Shown one piece after another: positions 46,032 through 55,804 of a stretch of 64,000 nt of DNA. The DNA lies in contig JAFGHA010000088.1 of assembly GCA_016930275.1 (NCBI GenBank), positions 1 to 64,000 of the forward strand, in the 5' to 3' direction. The translations under genes and the position numbers were made by a program. This DNA comes from Chitinispirillaceae bacterium. GTDB lineage: Bacteria > Fibrobacterota > Chitinivibrionia > Chitinivibrionales > Chitinispirillaceae. A model generated the notes under the pieces. That model saw only the letters and a program-made list of their open reading frames with translations, did no database searches and was not told the DNA's origin. The stretch's first letter is position 1. Each line of letters opens with the position of its first letter.

Positions 46032-47162
46032 CTAAAGGTCAAGGGATAGCTGGGGTGCGTCGTTCTTTCGATGAACGCGTGCAGGTCCGCTTTTTTTTCC
46101 GGTGGTTCCTTCGTTTTCATACGACACTTCGAAGGTATGGTCACCGGACGGTCTGACCGATGTTGGTATTCGCAGTATCAGTTCCGTTTCCTGTTTCGTC
46201 ATTACCGGAAAACCGTGCGGAGAATTCGTATAGCCGCAGGGCTTATTTTCCTTTGCCCTTTTTGCGGCAAACTCCAGATGCATCGAGAGCCGGTCGGACT
46301 GGAATTGCTGCGCTTCTGTGGGAACGGTGCCTAACAGGTCTCGGATACCGGGCAGAAATTCCTCTTCCAGGTCGATACCGATACTGTTTCTGCCGCACAT
46401 TGCCGCCGCGATCATCGAGGTTCCCGTTCCGACAAAGGGGTCCAGCACGCAGTCTCCGTAAAGAGAATACATGTAAATGAGTCGGCGGGCGAGTTCCAGA
46501 GGAAATGCGCCGCTGCGTTTCCGCAGCGTATCGCCGCCAAGGAGCTGTCTGGTTCCTTTAAAATCCCACACATCCGAAAACCAGATGTTGCGTTCCTCCC
46601 AGAAATAAGCGCTTCGCATTCTCTTCAGTTTTTCGTCGGCGGAAGAAAAAAGGCGTTTTCCGCCTTTGCGGAAAATGAGAATATACTCATGCTCGAGTGT
46701 CACGTAGGCGCCGGCGGGCAGCATACCCGATCCCATGAATTTATTGGGAGCATTGGTCTGTTTGTGCCAGAGCAGCACCGGAAGGGCGTCGAAACCCGTC
46801 TCAATACACGAGGCAATGATCCGTGTATGGTTGGTGTACAGCTGGAAACTGCCGCCGATGGTCCGGGTCGCATCACCGATGTTGATGCAGACGAATGCGC
46901 CGTCACGGCAGACCCGGTAGCATTCTCTCCAGACTTTATCAAGTTCCTCGTGCATCAGAATGAATGCACTGAACGCATCTTCCTGCCGTAGAGCTTCCCT
47001 GACGTCCGGGCACAACTGCGTAAAAATATCGTCCCACATCTGAATCATAGGGTAGGGAGGCGATGTGACCACCAGATCGACCGATTCATCGGGAAGCACC
47101 GAAATCGAACGGGAATCTGCAGGAATGAAACGATGGGTGGTGGTGAAATGATCGGTGTTCAT
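46032..47162 (-). CDS. DNA methyltransferase (beta-class, TSPPY), no restriction partner seen
   Basis: The start at 47162 is preferred over the upstream in-frame ATG at 47309, which would overlap the CrtI-like gene; the product is then 376 residues. The catalytic motif IV is VVTSPPYPMI (TSPPY at 33-37) and the SAM motif I is LDPFVGTGTS (near 240-249). This IV-before-I order defines the beta class. TSPPY can methylate N4-cytosine or N6-adenine, so the base is uncertain. Both flanks are metabolic genes and no endonuclease is visible, so it may be an orphan regulatory methylase. A C-terminal DRL-rich extension follows the usual domain. Confidence 0.88.
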   Translation of the reverse strand: MNTDHFTTTHRFIPADSRSISVLPDESVDLVVTSPPYPMIQMWDDIFTQLCPDVREALRQEDAFSAFILMHEELDKVWRECYRVCRDGAFVCINIGDATRTIGGSFQLYTNHTRIIASCIETGFDALPVLLWHKQTNAPNKFMGSGMLPAGAYVTLEHEYILIFRKGGKRLFSSADEKLKRMRSAYFWEERNIWFSDVWDFKGTRQLLGGDTLRKRSGAFPLELARRLIYMYSLYGDCVLDPFVGTGTSMIAAAMCGRNSIGIDLEEEFLPGIRDLLGTVPTEAQQFQSDRLSMHLEFAAKRAKENKPCGYTNSPHGFPVMTKQETELILRIPTSVRPSGDHTFEVSYENEGTTGKKSGPARVHRKNDAPQLSLDL

Positions 47163-47239
47163 AAAAATTACTCTGTTTCCGGCCGGCTGTTTCCTGCCGG
47201 CCTGTTTCGGGGTTCGAATTGCTTTTATAAGCCGGATGG

Positions 47240-48700
47240 CTATACGGATGAATGATCGCTGTTGAGAATCAGCTTTGCCGTTGTATATCCGCATTCCATG
47301 ACGTTCCACACACCGCCTCCCGGTTTACACCAGTGACCGGTCTGGAAAAGATTTTTTATATACGTCGCGGCCGGCATCCGGGCTTCGCCGTAGACTTCTT
47401 TCGTATTTTCAAATCCGTAAAGCGCTCCTGCGGTATTCCCGCTGAACCGTTCGAATGTGTCAGGAGAGGCAACCTCATAATAATCGAGGGCCTCCTCAAA
47501 TCCCGGGATCAACCGGCGTGTTCTGGCGATAATGGCATCCGCATAACGCATTTTATCCGTTTTCCAGTCATTCGAACGGTTGCTGTTTACAAAATTGAGA
47601 ATGAGCATCGTCAGTTTCTCGTCTTCCACCGGAGAATGAAGAAAAACGAGATGGCTGCAGTCCGCCGCGGTTCCCTGCTCGATGGACCGGTAGATATCGT
47701 TGTAATCGTTATGTTCAAACCAGAAATCAAGCGTACTGCCGCCGGGAAACCGCACCGGGCGGTGCAAACCGCAGTATACCCCTACTGCCGATACCGACGG
47801 AGTCAGGTTGCGCAGGCGGCGGCGCCACATTTTATTGCGGGCGGTTTCGGGAATGAGTGATCCGTGCAGGACATGGGGGGAAATGTTCGATATGAAAAGG
47901 TCCGCCTCGATTTCCTCACCGGAACGAAACTTTACCGAACGGACCGTAAGATTCTCAGCAGTCATTCCGGTCACTTCGGCACCGGTTCTGACTTCGCCGC
48001 CCCGATCGGTGATAGCACGGGAGAGTGCCAGGGCGATACGGGAAAAACCGCCCTTGATATGATGTGATCCTTCGAGGGTGTGCACATAAAAAGCGAGCAG
48101 CGGATAGATCGTGGGTGATCTGTCGGGCGGCATTCCCCAGAAAGGCCACTGGCTGCAGAAAATCCGAATCAGGCGTTCATCGGACAGATGGGAACAGAGA
48201 TGTTCGCGGTAGGAACGCTTGAAATACCGCGCGATGAATTCCTTGTCTTTTTCGGTGAACCGTTCCTCAAAATAAAAAAGTGGCCGTATAAGCGTATCGT
48301 AAAAACGGCTCATATCGATGAAGAGTGATTTCAGATTTGATCGCTGATGTGGAAAGTCCGATGCCAGCTGATCGGAAATAGCGTCGAATCTGGCGGGTAC
48401 CCGGTAGGAAAAATCACCTGCGGTGAAACTGTACATCGCATCGTGCGGAATGCTCTCGATCGTCGACTCGACGCCGAGAAGCCTCAGGAGATGCATTATA
48501 AAACCGTCGGGGGCGAGTGATACCGAATGTATACCCGATTCGAACCGGTAGGTACCACGCCTGAAGCTGTGAGCGTATCCGCCTATGGTATGGTGCCGTT
48601 CGCATACCAGTACCCTCATTCCGGCCCGGGCGAGAAATGCGCCGCAGGTCAGGCCGCTGAGACCCGATCCGATAATAACCGCGTCGAACCGTTTACTCAT
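47240..48700 (-). CDS. CrtI-like FAD-dependent oxidoreductase (phytoene desaturase / carotenoid isomerase-like)
   Basis: A 486-residue flavoprotein starting at 48700 (ATGA overlap with the upstream radical-SAM gene). The FAD-binding loop is AVIIGSGLSGLTCGAFLARAG (near residues 7-27, GxGxxG), followed by VLVCERHHTIGGYAHSF, matching the 'vlvlEr....GG...sf' region of CrtI/CrtISO. A C-terminal CKPGGGVWNVMECGYTTAKLI matches the 'h.g.G.pGv..sG...a' end signature. It may desaturate or isomerise a polyene, or be a related amine- or retinol-type oxidoreductase. The coupled radical-SAM gene suggests a short pathway for a specialised lipid or pigment. Confidence 0.8.
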   Translation of the reverse strand: MSKRFDAVIIGSGLSGLTCGAFLARAGMRVLVCERHHTIGGYAHSFRRGTYRFESGIHSVSLAPDGFIMHLLRLLGVESTIESIPHDAMYSFTAGDFSYRVPARFDAISDQLASDFPHQRSNLKSLFIDMSRFYDTLIRPLFYFEERFTEKDKEFIARYFKRSYREHLCSHLSDERLIRIFCSQWPFWGMPPDRSPTIYPLLAFYVHTLEGSHHIKGGFSRIALALSRAITDRGGEVRTGAEVTGMTAENLTVRSVKFRSGEEIEADLFISNISPHVLHGSLIPETARNKMWRRRLRNLTPSVSAVGVYCGLHRPVRFPGGSTLDFWFEHNDYNDIYRSIEQGTAADCSHLVFLHSPVEDEKLTMLILNFVNSNRSNDWKTDKMRYADAIIARTRRLIPGFEEALDYYEVASPDTFERFSGNTAGALYGFENTKEVYGEARMPAATYIKNLFQTGHWCKPGGGVWNVMECGYTTAKLILNSDHSSV

Positions 48701-50010
48701 GTCTGCGTTCCGCCCTTTTCCGCAGCAGTGTCGCCGGTGGCAACCTCGAAAGTTCTGAGCGTATCCGCGGGTTTTTTCCCCGCATAAAACCCTCGCCACA
48801 GGGAATAAAAATCATCCACCAGCTCATCTTCGGTGAAGTTTTTCGGTTTGAACACGATATTACCGTGATTCCATACATGGTAATTACGGTGAAGTATACG
48901 ACCTTCCCGCTCCGCTTGGTTTCCGAACGGAGTACCGGGGAATGGGGTGGGAATATAGAATTCGGCAAGATCGATTCCACTCTCTTCACAGAATCGGAGA
49001 ATCGATTCAACTGTTGACCGGTCCTGATAATCGAATCCGATACCGAACGATCCGAAAAAGTGAATTCCCGCATCCTCGTTCATCCGCACCAGATCGATAC
49101 ATTTCTGCCAGCGTTCCCGGCTGCAGTCCTTGCTGAAAAGTTCGATCGTCACCGGATCGAATCCGAAAATGGTATACATCGACGAAACGCCGCCACGGTG
49201 CAGTTTGCGGTAAAAATCCGGCTCATCGATCATCATCATCGTTGACGCGAGAAAAATACTCACATCAAGATCGGCCGTGCGGTCCATCAGTTTGAGCAGG
49301 AACTTCATGTATTTCTTGCCCGGGAGCATAACCGTATCATCGGCAAAATAAAACTGACGGTAGGGCATCTGAACGATGTCGTCAATAATATGATCAACCG
49401 GCCGGAGACGCACGTTAATGCCCTCTTTCCCCGGAATCGGACATCCGATACACTGGACCGGACAGCCGCGGGTGGTGAGCACCAGGTGGGCATTCCATTC
49501 ATAGACATCGGCGGGAAAAATGTCCCTTTTGGGAATCGGGAAATCGGCGAGGGGATAGGTTCCCGGTTCGCTCCGGTAGAGCGGCTGCAGTGACCCTTTT
49601 CCGAGGTCTTCGAGAATGGTGTGCCACACCGGCTCGACTTCACCGACGCAAACGGCATCTGCATGACCGAGGGCCTCCTGCGGCAGTGCGGTGGGATGGA
49701 TACCTCCCATGATAACGGTGGTTCCCCGTGCCCGGTAGGCATCGGCTATTTCATACGCACGCTGGGCCTGAGGTGTAAAGCAGCTGATCGCGACGGCATC
49801 GAGTTTTTCGTCGTAGTCGATCGGCTGTCCGATGTTGTCGTCGGTAAGTACCAGTTCGATGTCGGATGGAGTAAGAGCCGCAATGATCGGAATCGCCAGT
49901 GACGGCGGCATGGTATAATTACCGACGAGATATTCTTTGAGCAGTCCGTCAAGTGCGGAGTGTCCTTCCAGAAATTTGCGGAAATGGGGATAAATACACC
50001 TGATCTTCAT
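48697..50010 (-). CDS. B12-binding-domain radical SAM protein
   Basis: The start is ATG 50010, with AGGAG 5 bases upstream, giving 437 residues. Residues 1-150 look like a cobalamin-binding fold (DIELVLTDDNIGQPIDYDEK, GGIHPTALPQEALGHADAVCVGEVEPVW). The radical SAM motif is TTRGCPVQCIGCPIPG, here C-x3-C-x2-C, near residues 175-190. A long C-terminal domain includes DDTVMLPGKKYMKFL and IPTPFPGTPFGNQAEREGRI. This pattern fits the BchE/hopanoid-HpnJ type of methyl- or hydroxyl-transferring enzymes. The B12-binding His motif DXHXXG is not clearly visible. It heads a minus-strand operon. Confidence 0.85.
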   Translation of the reverse strand: MKIRCIYPHFRKFLEGHSALDGLLKEYLVGNYTMPPSLAIPIIAALTPSDIELVLTDDNIGQPIDYDEKLDAVAISCFTPQAQRAYEIADAYRARGTTVIMGGIHPTALPQEALGHADAVCVGEVEPVWHTILEDLGKGSLQPLYRSEPGTYPLADFPIPKRDIFPADVYEWNAHLVLTTRGCPVQCIGCPIPGKEGINVRLRPVDHIIDDIVQMPYRQFYFADDTVMLPGKKYMKFLLKLMDRTADLDVSIFLASTMMMIDEPDFYRKLHRGGVSSMYTIFGFDPVTIELFSKDCSRERWQKCIDLVRMNEDAGIHFFGSFGIGFDYQDRSTVESILRFCEESGIDLAEFYIPTPFPGTPFGNQAEREGRILHRNYHVWNHGNIVFKPKNFTEDELVDDFYSLWRGFYAGKKPADTLRTFEVATGDTAAEKGGTQT

Positions 50011-50255
50011 TTGAACTCCTAAGAGGTTCTTCCCGCCGCCGCATTCCGACAGAAATGTCCCGAACTGGGGGAAATACGGTACATCCACTAACCGGCAGGT
50101 CGAACGGTGGTAAAATCGTAAAAAATACAATCTTTGAATAAGATCATGAAATTATTCTTGGTGGAAACGGTTAAAATATTACATCGTATCGATTTCAGTA
50201 GTATTTTCACCTTGAGAATTCTCGTCACTGCCACTGCAGAGAAAGGTATGCCATC

Positions 50256-50672
50256 ATGAAACCGTTATCTGCCCTTATTATCCTTATTGCGGGTACACTT
50301 CTTCAGATTCATGCGATGGACGGGAAAACCGTCAGTCATCTTATCACGATTCCGGTTATTGAAGGCGCGGGTATTTATACATCGGTGCAGATGATACGTA
50401 CCGGTCAGGCCAACTCCACCGCGGCGGCGATTACCAATCTTGCGCTCATCGGGGTTGATGCGGGAATCGGTGCGTACACACTTTTCGGTAAACCCGACAA
50501 CTACGGTACCCTTCGGATGGTTCACCGGATTGCGGGGATGGTAACCGGTGCGGCTGCAATATGGCTTACCACCTCGGCGTGGCTCAACTCCGATATGAAA
50601 ACGGTCGGCAGAGGAGTTTCCACCGGCTATTCCGTCATGACGGTGGTTCCCGTCATTCTTTTCTCTTTCTGA
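50256..50672 (+). CDS. Small hypothetical membrane protein
   Basis: A 138-residue protein with an N-terminal signal-like helix (LSALIILIAGTLLQIHAM) and three further hydrophobic stretches: ITIPVIEGAGIYTSVQMI, AAAITNLALIGVDAGIGAYTLF and the region around GMVTGAAAIWLTTSAWL. It ends VMTVVPVILFSF. GAAAGG lies 9 bases before ATG. The plan resembles small integral membrane proteins of unknown function. Divergent from the radical-SAM operon. Confidence 0.6.
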   Translation: MKPLSALIILIAGTLLQIHAMDGKTVSHLITIPVIEGAGIYTSVQMIRTGQANSTAAAITNLALIGVDAGIGAYTLFGKPDNYGTLRMVHRIAGMVTGAAAIWLTTSAWLNSDMKTVGRGVSTGYSVMTVVPVILFSF

Positions 50673-51035
50673 ACCGTACCGCTCAGTCGATAGGAACTGC
50701 ATTTCCCTTCATGAAATATACCTGTGCGGACGGGCACACGGGATTTTCGGTAACAGGTCCGGAAAATGTTCCAGTGTGTAGTGGTAAACAGTAGCTGTTC
50801 ATATTTGATGAAAATCGGGCATTGACCCTGCCGGGCGGGATCAATGCGTGGTTGCCGGTTATTTCTGAACAGAAATCGGGTAAAATGGTAAAAACGAGCT
50901 TTTAACCGTTTTTATTGTGAAAACCTGAGGTTTTAATCTGTCCTGTGGTCTACCCATACACTATTTTATTATGAATTATTTGCACGAGTAGTCTCAGCCA
51001 TTCCATTGCCATTATGAATAAGGAGTTTTAAGGAA
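50673..51035. other. Gene-free region with hairpins
   Basis: Between the small membrane protein and the phosphohexomutase. It contains a GCATTGACCC...GGGATCAATGC hairpin (50819-50847), a TAAAAACG...CGTTTTTA stem near 50889-50920 and AAAACC-TGA-GGTTTT just after. The last two are U/A rich and could terminate the upstream gene. No gene was seen. Confidence 0.45.
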
Positions 51036-52793
51036 TTGATTCCAGCGGAAATACATACCAGAGCGAAAGAATACATCGCCTACGAAGAGAACACGTTTTT
51101 CCGGGAGCAGGTGGAGCAATTACTTGCAAAAGAGCAGACTGACGAACTTACCGACCGGTTTTATACCGACCTCGCATTCGGTACCGGCGGACTTCGCGGA
51201 GTGATCGGTGGCGGGTACAACCGCATGAATCCCTATACCGTCCGGCGGGCGACGCAGGGGCTCGCGAATTATATCAACAAAACGGTCGGTGCAGGCAACG
51301 GTTCAGCGGTTATCGCGTTTGACTCGCGCAATTATTCCGACCTTTTCTCGCTCGAGGCCGCCAGGGTGCTTTGCGGAAACGGTATCCGCACCTATCTGTT
51401 CTCGTCGCTCCGGCCCACTCCCGAACTGTCGTTTGCCGTTCGTCAACTCGGTTGCACCGCCGGCATCGTCGTGACCGCAAGTCACAATCCTCCCGAGTAC
51501 AACGGGTACAAAGTATACTGGAGTGACGGCGCCCAGGTGGTCGCGCCGCATGACAGCGCGATAATCGCCGAGGTGCGGGCTGCCGCTCAGACTCCGAAGA
51601 CGCTCACCCGTGAAGAAGCGGAAACCAGTGGTCTTCTCAGGATAATCGATGCCGAAGTGGACGATCCGTTTATCGCAATGGTCAAGAAATGCTCCCTGCG
51701 GCCTGAACTGTTGCGCAGTCACGGCAATTCATTCAAAGTCGTTTTCACTCCCCTCCACGGAGCAGGTGCCATGCCTGTCGCGCGTGCACTCGAAGAGATG
51801 GGGGTGAAGGTGATTTTCGTACCGCAGCAGAAAGAGCCCGACGGTAATTTTCCCACCGTGAGCTATCCCAATCCCGAAGAGGCGTCGGCAATGCGGCTTG
51901 CGCTGGAACTGGGGGCGAACGAGGGTGCCGATCTGGTATTCGGTACCGATCCTGATGCCGACCGGCTCGGAATCGCGGCTCCCGATGGCGATACGATCAG
52001 ACTTATTACCGGAAATCAACTTGGTGCGCTGCTTGCCGATTATATCTTCGGTGCGCATGCCGACGCCGGAACAATGCCGGAGCGGCCCGTGCTCGTAAAA
52101 ACAATCGTCACCACCGAGCTGCAGCGGCTGATCGCCCGCTCCTACGGAGCCGACTGTATCGATACGCTGACGGGGTTTAAATATATCGGCGAGAAAATCG
52201 CCCGGTTTGAATCGATGCCGGACGGTCCATCGTACGTGTTCGGCGGGGAGGAAAGCTACGGATATCTGGTCAATACCGCCGTCAGGGATAAGGATGCCGT
52301 TTCTGCGGCGACGATGGTGGTTGAAATGGCATTGTACCATCGTGTCAATGGTCGTACGCTGTTTGATCAGCTTACTGCGATATGGGAAAAGTACGGTTAC
52401 TTTCAGGAAACGCAGATCGCGAAATACTTTAAAGGTCAGGCGGGACTTGCGACCATGAAGGCACTTATGGAACGGCTGCGCACCGATCCGCCCGCCGAAA
52501 TCGACGGGAAGAACATCGTGGAAATCAGAGATTACCGGGAGGGTACCACACGGTTGCTGCAAAGTGGCAGTGTGGAGAAAAATATTACCCTTCCCTCGTC
52601 GAATGTGATCCAGATGCTGCTTGACGACGAGAGTATCATCACCGCACGTCCTTCAGGAACCGAACCGAAAATAAAATTTTATGCATCGTGCCGAAGCAGA
52701 CCCGGTTTGCCGCTTGCCTCCGCCCGGGAAAAGGTGCAACGTTCCATCGAGGGCATCACCGAGGCACTCACCACCTTGATTGCGGAGGCTTAG
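51036..52793 (+). CDS. Alpha-D-phosphohexomutase (phosphoglucomutase/phosphomannomutase)
   Basis: A 585-residue enzyme starting at TTG 51036 (AGGAG 10 bases upstream and AAGGA nearer). Diagnostic loops: FGTGGLRG at residues 47-54, VTASHNPPEYNGYKVYW near residues 147-163 (phosphoserine in TASHNP), GTDPDADRLGIA near 304-315 (metal-binding DPDADR) and GGEESYGY near 404-411 (sugar-binding GGEESG-like). The final RPSGTEPKIKFY (phosphate-binding) lies near 535-546. It interconverts hexose-1- and hexose-6-phosphates. Length and GGEESYG agree with the long PgcA-like subgroup. It precedes the Ser/Thr kinase gene by 1 base. Confidence 0.93.
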   Translation: MIPAEIHTRAKEYIAYEENTFFREQVEQLLAKEQTDELTDRFYTDLAFGTGGLRGVIGGGYNRMNPYTVRRATQGLANYINKTVGAGNGSAVIAFDSRNYSDLFSLEAARVLCGNGIRTYLFSSLRPTPELSFAVRQLGCTAGIVVTASHNPPEYNGYKVYWSDGAQVVAPHDSAIIAEVRAAAQTPKTLTREEAETSGLLRIIDAEVDDPFIAMVKKCSLRPELLRSHGNSFKVVFTPLHGAGAMPVARALEEMGVKVIFVPQQKEPDGNFPTVSYPNPEEASAMRLALELGANEGADLVFGTDPDADRLGIAAPDGDTIRLITGNQLGALLADYIFGAHADAGTMPERPVLVKTIVTTELQRLIARSYGADCIDTLTGFKYIGEKIARFESMPDGPSYVFGGEESYGYLVNTAVRDKDAVSAATMVVEMALYHRVNGRTLFDQLTAIWEKYGYFQETQIAKYFKGQAGLATMKALMERLRTDPPAEIDGKNIVEIRDYREGTTRLLQSGSVEKNITLPSSNVIQMLLDDESIITARPSGTEPKIKFYASCRSRPGLPLASAREKVQRSIEGITEALTTLIAEA

Positions 52794-52794
52794 A

Positions 52795-54456
52795 ATGCAA
52801 CAGGGGATAAGAAAAACCGCGGAACATGAATCCCATGGAGCCGCCACCGGAACCATCAAAACGGTAAATACCGGGGTGCACCATGCCGATCAGTTCATCG
52901 GTAAAACGATCGGCAATTGTGAAATCATCAAGCGGATGAATGAAGGCGGTACCGCGCTTATTTACCAGGCGCACAACATCCGGTTCGATCTCAAACGGGT
53001 GGTGAAGATACTCAAACCGGCCTTTACCGAAGAGGAAGAGTATTTCATCCGTTTCAGACAGGAAGCGCAGCTCGTCGCCCGTTTCGATCATCCCAATATT
53101 CTCCGGGTGTACGATACCGGTCAGGTGGGCGGTTTTTTCTACATTGAAATGGAGTATATCGAAGGGCAGACCCTCCGGGAATATATCCGCTCGAATCCTA
53201 AAATTTCCGAACGGGAAATTCTCAGCATCGCCGCACAGCTCGCCGACGCACTCGATTATGCCCATAGCGTGCATATTCAGGGCGGCGGCAGCGACGATAT
53301 TCACGGTATTCTTCATCGGGATATCAAGCCCGAAAACATCATGCTTACCGCCAGTAAGACGGTGAAATTGATGGATTTCGGTGCCGCGAAACCGCTCAAC
53401 ATCACCTCAAACACCATGCAGGGAATGATCGTCGGAACGTTTCATTACATGTCACCGGAACAGATCAGCGACGCCCCCCTCGATGTGCGCAGTGATTTCT
53501 TTTCTCTGGGAATTGTGATGTACGAACTCGCCACCGGCGTACGTCCTTTCAGCGCGACCACGCTCACCGAACTGATCGAGCGGATTAGAACCTGCAAGTA
53601 CACCCGGGTACGTCAGTTGCGTAAAACCATCTCGCCGCTTACCGAGGAACTTATCGACCGGTTGCTTTCGAAAACCCGTGACCATCGTCCTTCCACTGCA
53701 AAAGAGATAAGTGAATCGGTTACCCACTGCATTCATTCATACGATAACTGGGGAACCGGAAAAAGGGTATTCGTTCCCTTTTCGTTTAAACGGCATTTCA
53801 GTACGGTCGCTTTGATCGCCTCGATTGTTGCGTTGGTATTTTCGGGGATTGCGCTCTACCGCAGCTTTTTCATCGACCTTACACCGGTCAATTTTTCCGA
53901 ATCCGCCTCGATTCCGCTCCTGGAACAGGGGCGTAACGCCGAGCGCAAGGAGATGTGGGATGATGCGATCGGCCTGTATAAAATGGTGCCGCCCATGGAA
54001 AAAGGCGGATTGGCGAATGAATATCTCGAGGCACAGGTCCGTATGGCAGCCATCATGATCAAATATCAGGAGAATTACACCAAGGCACGAAAAATCCTCG
54101 AGGCACTCAAAAGCCATTACAGTGATCCGGTTATCGATGCCTATCTCGGAAGAGTCTATTTTCATCTTGATCTCTTCAAAGAAGCGCAGGAACGTTTCGA
54201 AAGTGCGCTTAAGTCTACCGCGGGATCGGTCATCGCCCAGACCCCCGACAGCAAAAGTGAGATTCTCTATTACAGTGCCTGCTCGATCGACGGCAGATTC
54301 ACCCAGGATGAACAGAATGAAGCTCTGCTGGTTGAGGCGATCAAAGCCTGGGATTTCTATCTTGAATTCTCCAAATGCGACATGAAACCGAAAGAGCCGG
54401 CCTGTGTCTATGCAATGCGCCGGCGGGAAGAGCTTTCAACAACAATGCATCACTGA
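52795..54456 (+). CDS. Ser/Thr protein kinase with transmembrane helix and TPR-like periplasmic region
   Basis: A 553-residue Hanks-type kinase starting at ATG 52795, with GGAGG inside the mutase gene's end. The catalytic Lys71 is in RVVKILKP, the HRDIKPEN loop is near 174-181, DFGAAK near 194-199, and the activation segment ends GTFHYMSPEQ. The glycine loop reads NEGGTALIY rather than the usual GEGGMGxVY. A short insert (GGGSDD) sits before the HRD loop. One membrane helix is at 337-359. The extracytoplasmic C-terminal part has TPR-like repeats (WDDAIGLYKMV, YTKARKILEALKSHYSD, FKEAQERFESALK), suggesting it senses a periplasmic partner. Confidence 0.92.
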   Translation: MQQGIRKTAEHESHGAATGTIKTVNTGVHHADQFIGKTIGNCEIIKRMNEGGTALIYQAHNIRFDLKRVVKILKPAFTEEEEYFIRFRQEAQLVARFDHPNILRVYDTGQVGGFFYIEMEYIEGQTLREYIRSNPKISEREILSIAAQLADALDYAHSVHIQGGGSDDIHGILHRDIKPENIMLTASKTVKLMDFGAAKPLNITSNTMQGMIVGTFHYMSPEQISDAPLDVRSDFFSLGIVMYELATGVRPFSATTLTELIERIRTCKYTRVRQLRKTISPLTEELIDRLLSKTRDHRPSTAKEISESVTHCIHSYDNWGTGKRVFVPFSFKRHFSTVALIASIVALVFSGIALYRSFFIDLTPVNFSESASIPLLEQGRNAERKEMWDDAIGLYKMVPPMEKGGLANEYLEAQVRMAAIMIKYQENYTKARKILEALKSHYSDPVIDAYLGRVYFHLDLFKEAQERFESALKSTAGSVIAQTPDSKSEILYYSACSIDGRFTQDEQNEALLVEAIKAWDFYLEFSKCDMKPKEPACVYAMRRREELSTTMHH

Positions 54457-54475
54457 TCTCCCGAGAGGTTCTTCA

Positions 54476-55579
54476 ATGCAGTATGCACGCTCCGGTATAT
54501 ACCGCAATGCATTGTATCGTGTACTGTTTTCGCCTGTTCTGATGCTCTCGCTGTTTGCGATGCCGACAAAAGCAAAAATACGGGAAATCGGCAGCAAACT
54601 ATCGATCCGTCCGGTGATCATCAGGAATCTTGCCTACAGAGCCGACGGTACCCTCTTCGCAATTCCCAATTTCGTTTCCGCCGGAAGTGTCGCTTTGTTT
54701 GAGGTGAACCAGCGTGGCGAAATTACTGAAGTTCCATCACGACTATCGGAAAAAGATTTCGTCCGTTCTGCCGGTCTCTTTCACTTGCGGAAAGAAAACG
54801 TGAACGATCCCTACATGGCGTTTATTGGACTTCCGGAAAATCTGAGCGGGTATGCGGTCGATTTTTCCGATACCGGCAGCATGCTGGTGATTGCGGGAGG
54901 CAACCAGGCGGTTATCTACGACGGTGGAGCAGCACAATGGGATAAGGCTAGATCGCTCACGGTTGGTGCATCGGTTACCCGGGCGGTATTCTCACCTGAC
55001 GGCAAACGGCTGGCGGTAATTGCCGACGGAAAGTTGTATCTTTTTTCAACCGAGACCTATGCGGCGGTTGCGAGAATCGAGCCGGCTACTGATTGCAAGT
55101 TTTGTGATGTAACATTCTCCCGGGATAATACACGTTGCGCGGTGTATGAGTTCCGGACCGTAATGTTCGATTACGGTGCCCGTGTCAGAATCTTTTCGGC
55201 TTCGAACGGCACACACGACCGGGACCTCCCGAAATTATCGGTACGACCATCCGTCGAACCGCAGGAGAATTTTCCACTTCTCTCCTTTGCTCCGGGAGAT
55301 TCGTTACTTGCCGTCACCATACCGACCGCGTTTACCGGGAAAGTATTGCTGATTGAAAGCAACGATGGTGACCTTTATAGAGAGTACAAAGGATATTGCC
55401 ATTCATTTTCTCCCGACGGTACCAAATTTATCGCTCAGGGAACGGTTTTTTCCACCGCTGACTGGTCGGTTCTCGGAAAGGTGCCGAGAGCGACCCGGAC
55501 CTGTGTGTTTTCACCGACCGAACCGGTGGTAATCTGTATTACGCAGGATGCGGTCCGCCGGTTCCGTATCGAAGAGTGA
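54476..55579 (+). CDS. Exported beta-propeller (WD40-like) protein
   Basis: A 367-residue protein beginning at ATG 54476 (AGAGG 8 bases upstream; the in-frame start at 54404 would overlap the kinase). A signal helix (LFSPVLMLSLFAMPTKA) is followed by repeats of WD40/TolB type: SGYAVDFSDTGSMLVIAGG, TRAVFSPDGKRLAVIADG, FCDVTFSRDNTRCAVYEF, LLSFAPGDSLLAVT, YCHSFSPDGTKFIAQG and TCVFSPTEPVVICI. These give about six blades. It likely works in the periplasm, near the kinase's TPR domain encoded next door, perhaps as a partner. Confidence 0.8.
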   Translation: MQYARSGIYRNALYRVLFSPVLMLSLFAMPTKAKIREIGSKLSIRPVIIRNLAYRADGTLFAIPNFVSAGSVALFEVNQRGEITEVPSRLSEKDFVRSAGLFHLRKENVNDPYMAFIGLPENLSGYAVDFSDTGSMLVIAGGNQAVIYDGGAAQWDKARSLTVGASVTRAVFSPDGKRLAVIADGKLYLFSTETYAAVARIEPATDCKFCDVTFSRDNTRCAVYEFRTVMFDYGARVRIFSASNGTHDRDLPKLSVRPSVEPQENFPLLSFAPGDSLLAVTIPTAFTGKVLLIESNDGDLYREYKGYCHSFSPDGTKFIAQGTVFSTADWSVLGKVPRATRTCVFSPTEPVVICITQDAVRRFRIEE

Positions 55580-55804
55580 ATTTCGTAGTGGTGTCGTACC
55601 GGACGGTCATAAACGCCTCCCGTTAAATTGTAAATGACAACTTATTGACCCGGAAGCAGATAACAACTATTTTTGCAAGGTACTGGAACCGATTCGGATG
55701 ACTGCCATATTTTCCGGGGTAAGCCAGTGGCAGATAATGCCTCCGTTTTTCAGATTTCTCTATGATGCCTTAGTACTTCCGGTTCCGTTTATAAAGCCTG
55801 TAGT

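Noticed and set aside
47211-47219. GGTTCGAATT-like stretch as a tRNA T-arm
   Set aside because: It lies in the overlap between CrtI-like and methylase genes, and no acceptor or anticodon arms can be folded around it.
46032-47309. Restriction-modification system around the DNA methylase
   Set aside because: No endonuclease-like gene is adjacent; neighbours are redox enzymes.
55740-55760. TGGCAG...TGCC as a sigma-54 promoter before the CsgG-like gene
   Set aside because: Only 8 bases separate the GG and GC elements; sigma-54 promoters need 10.
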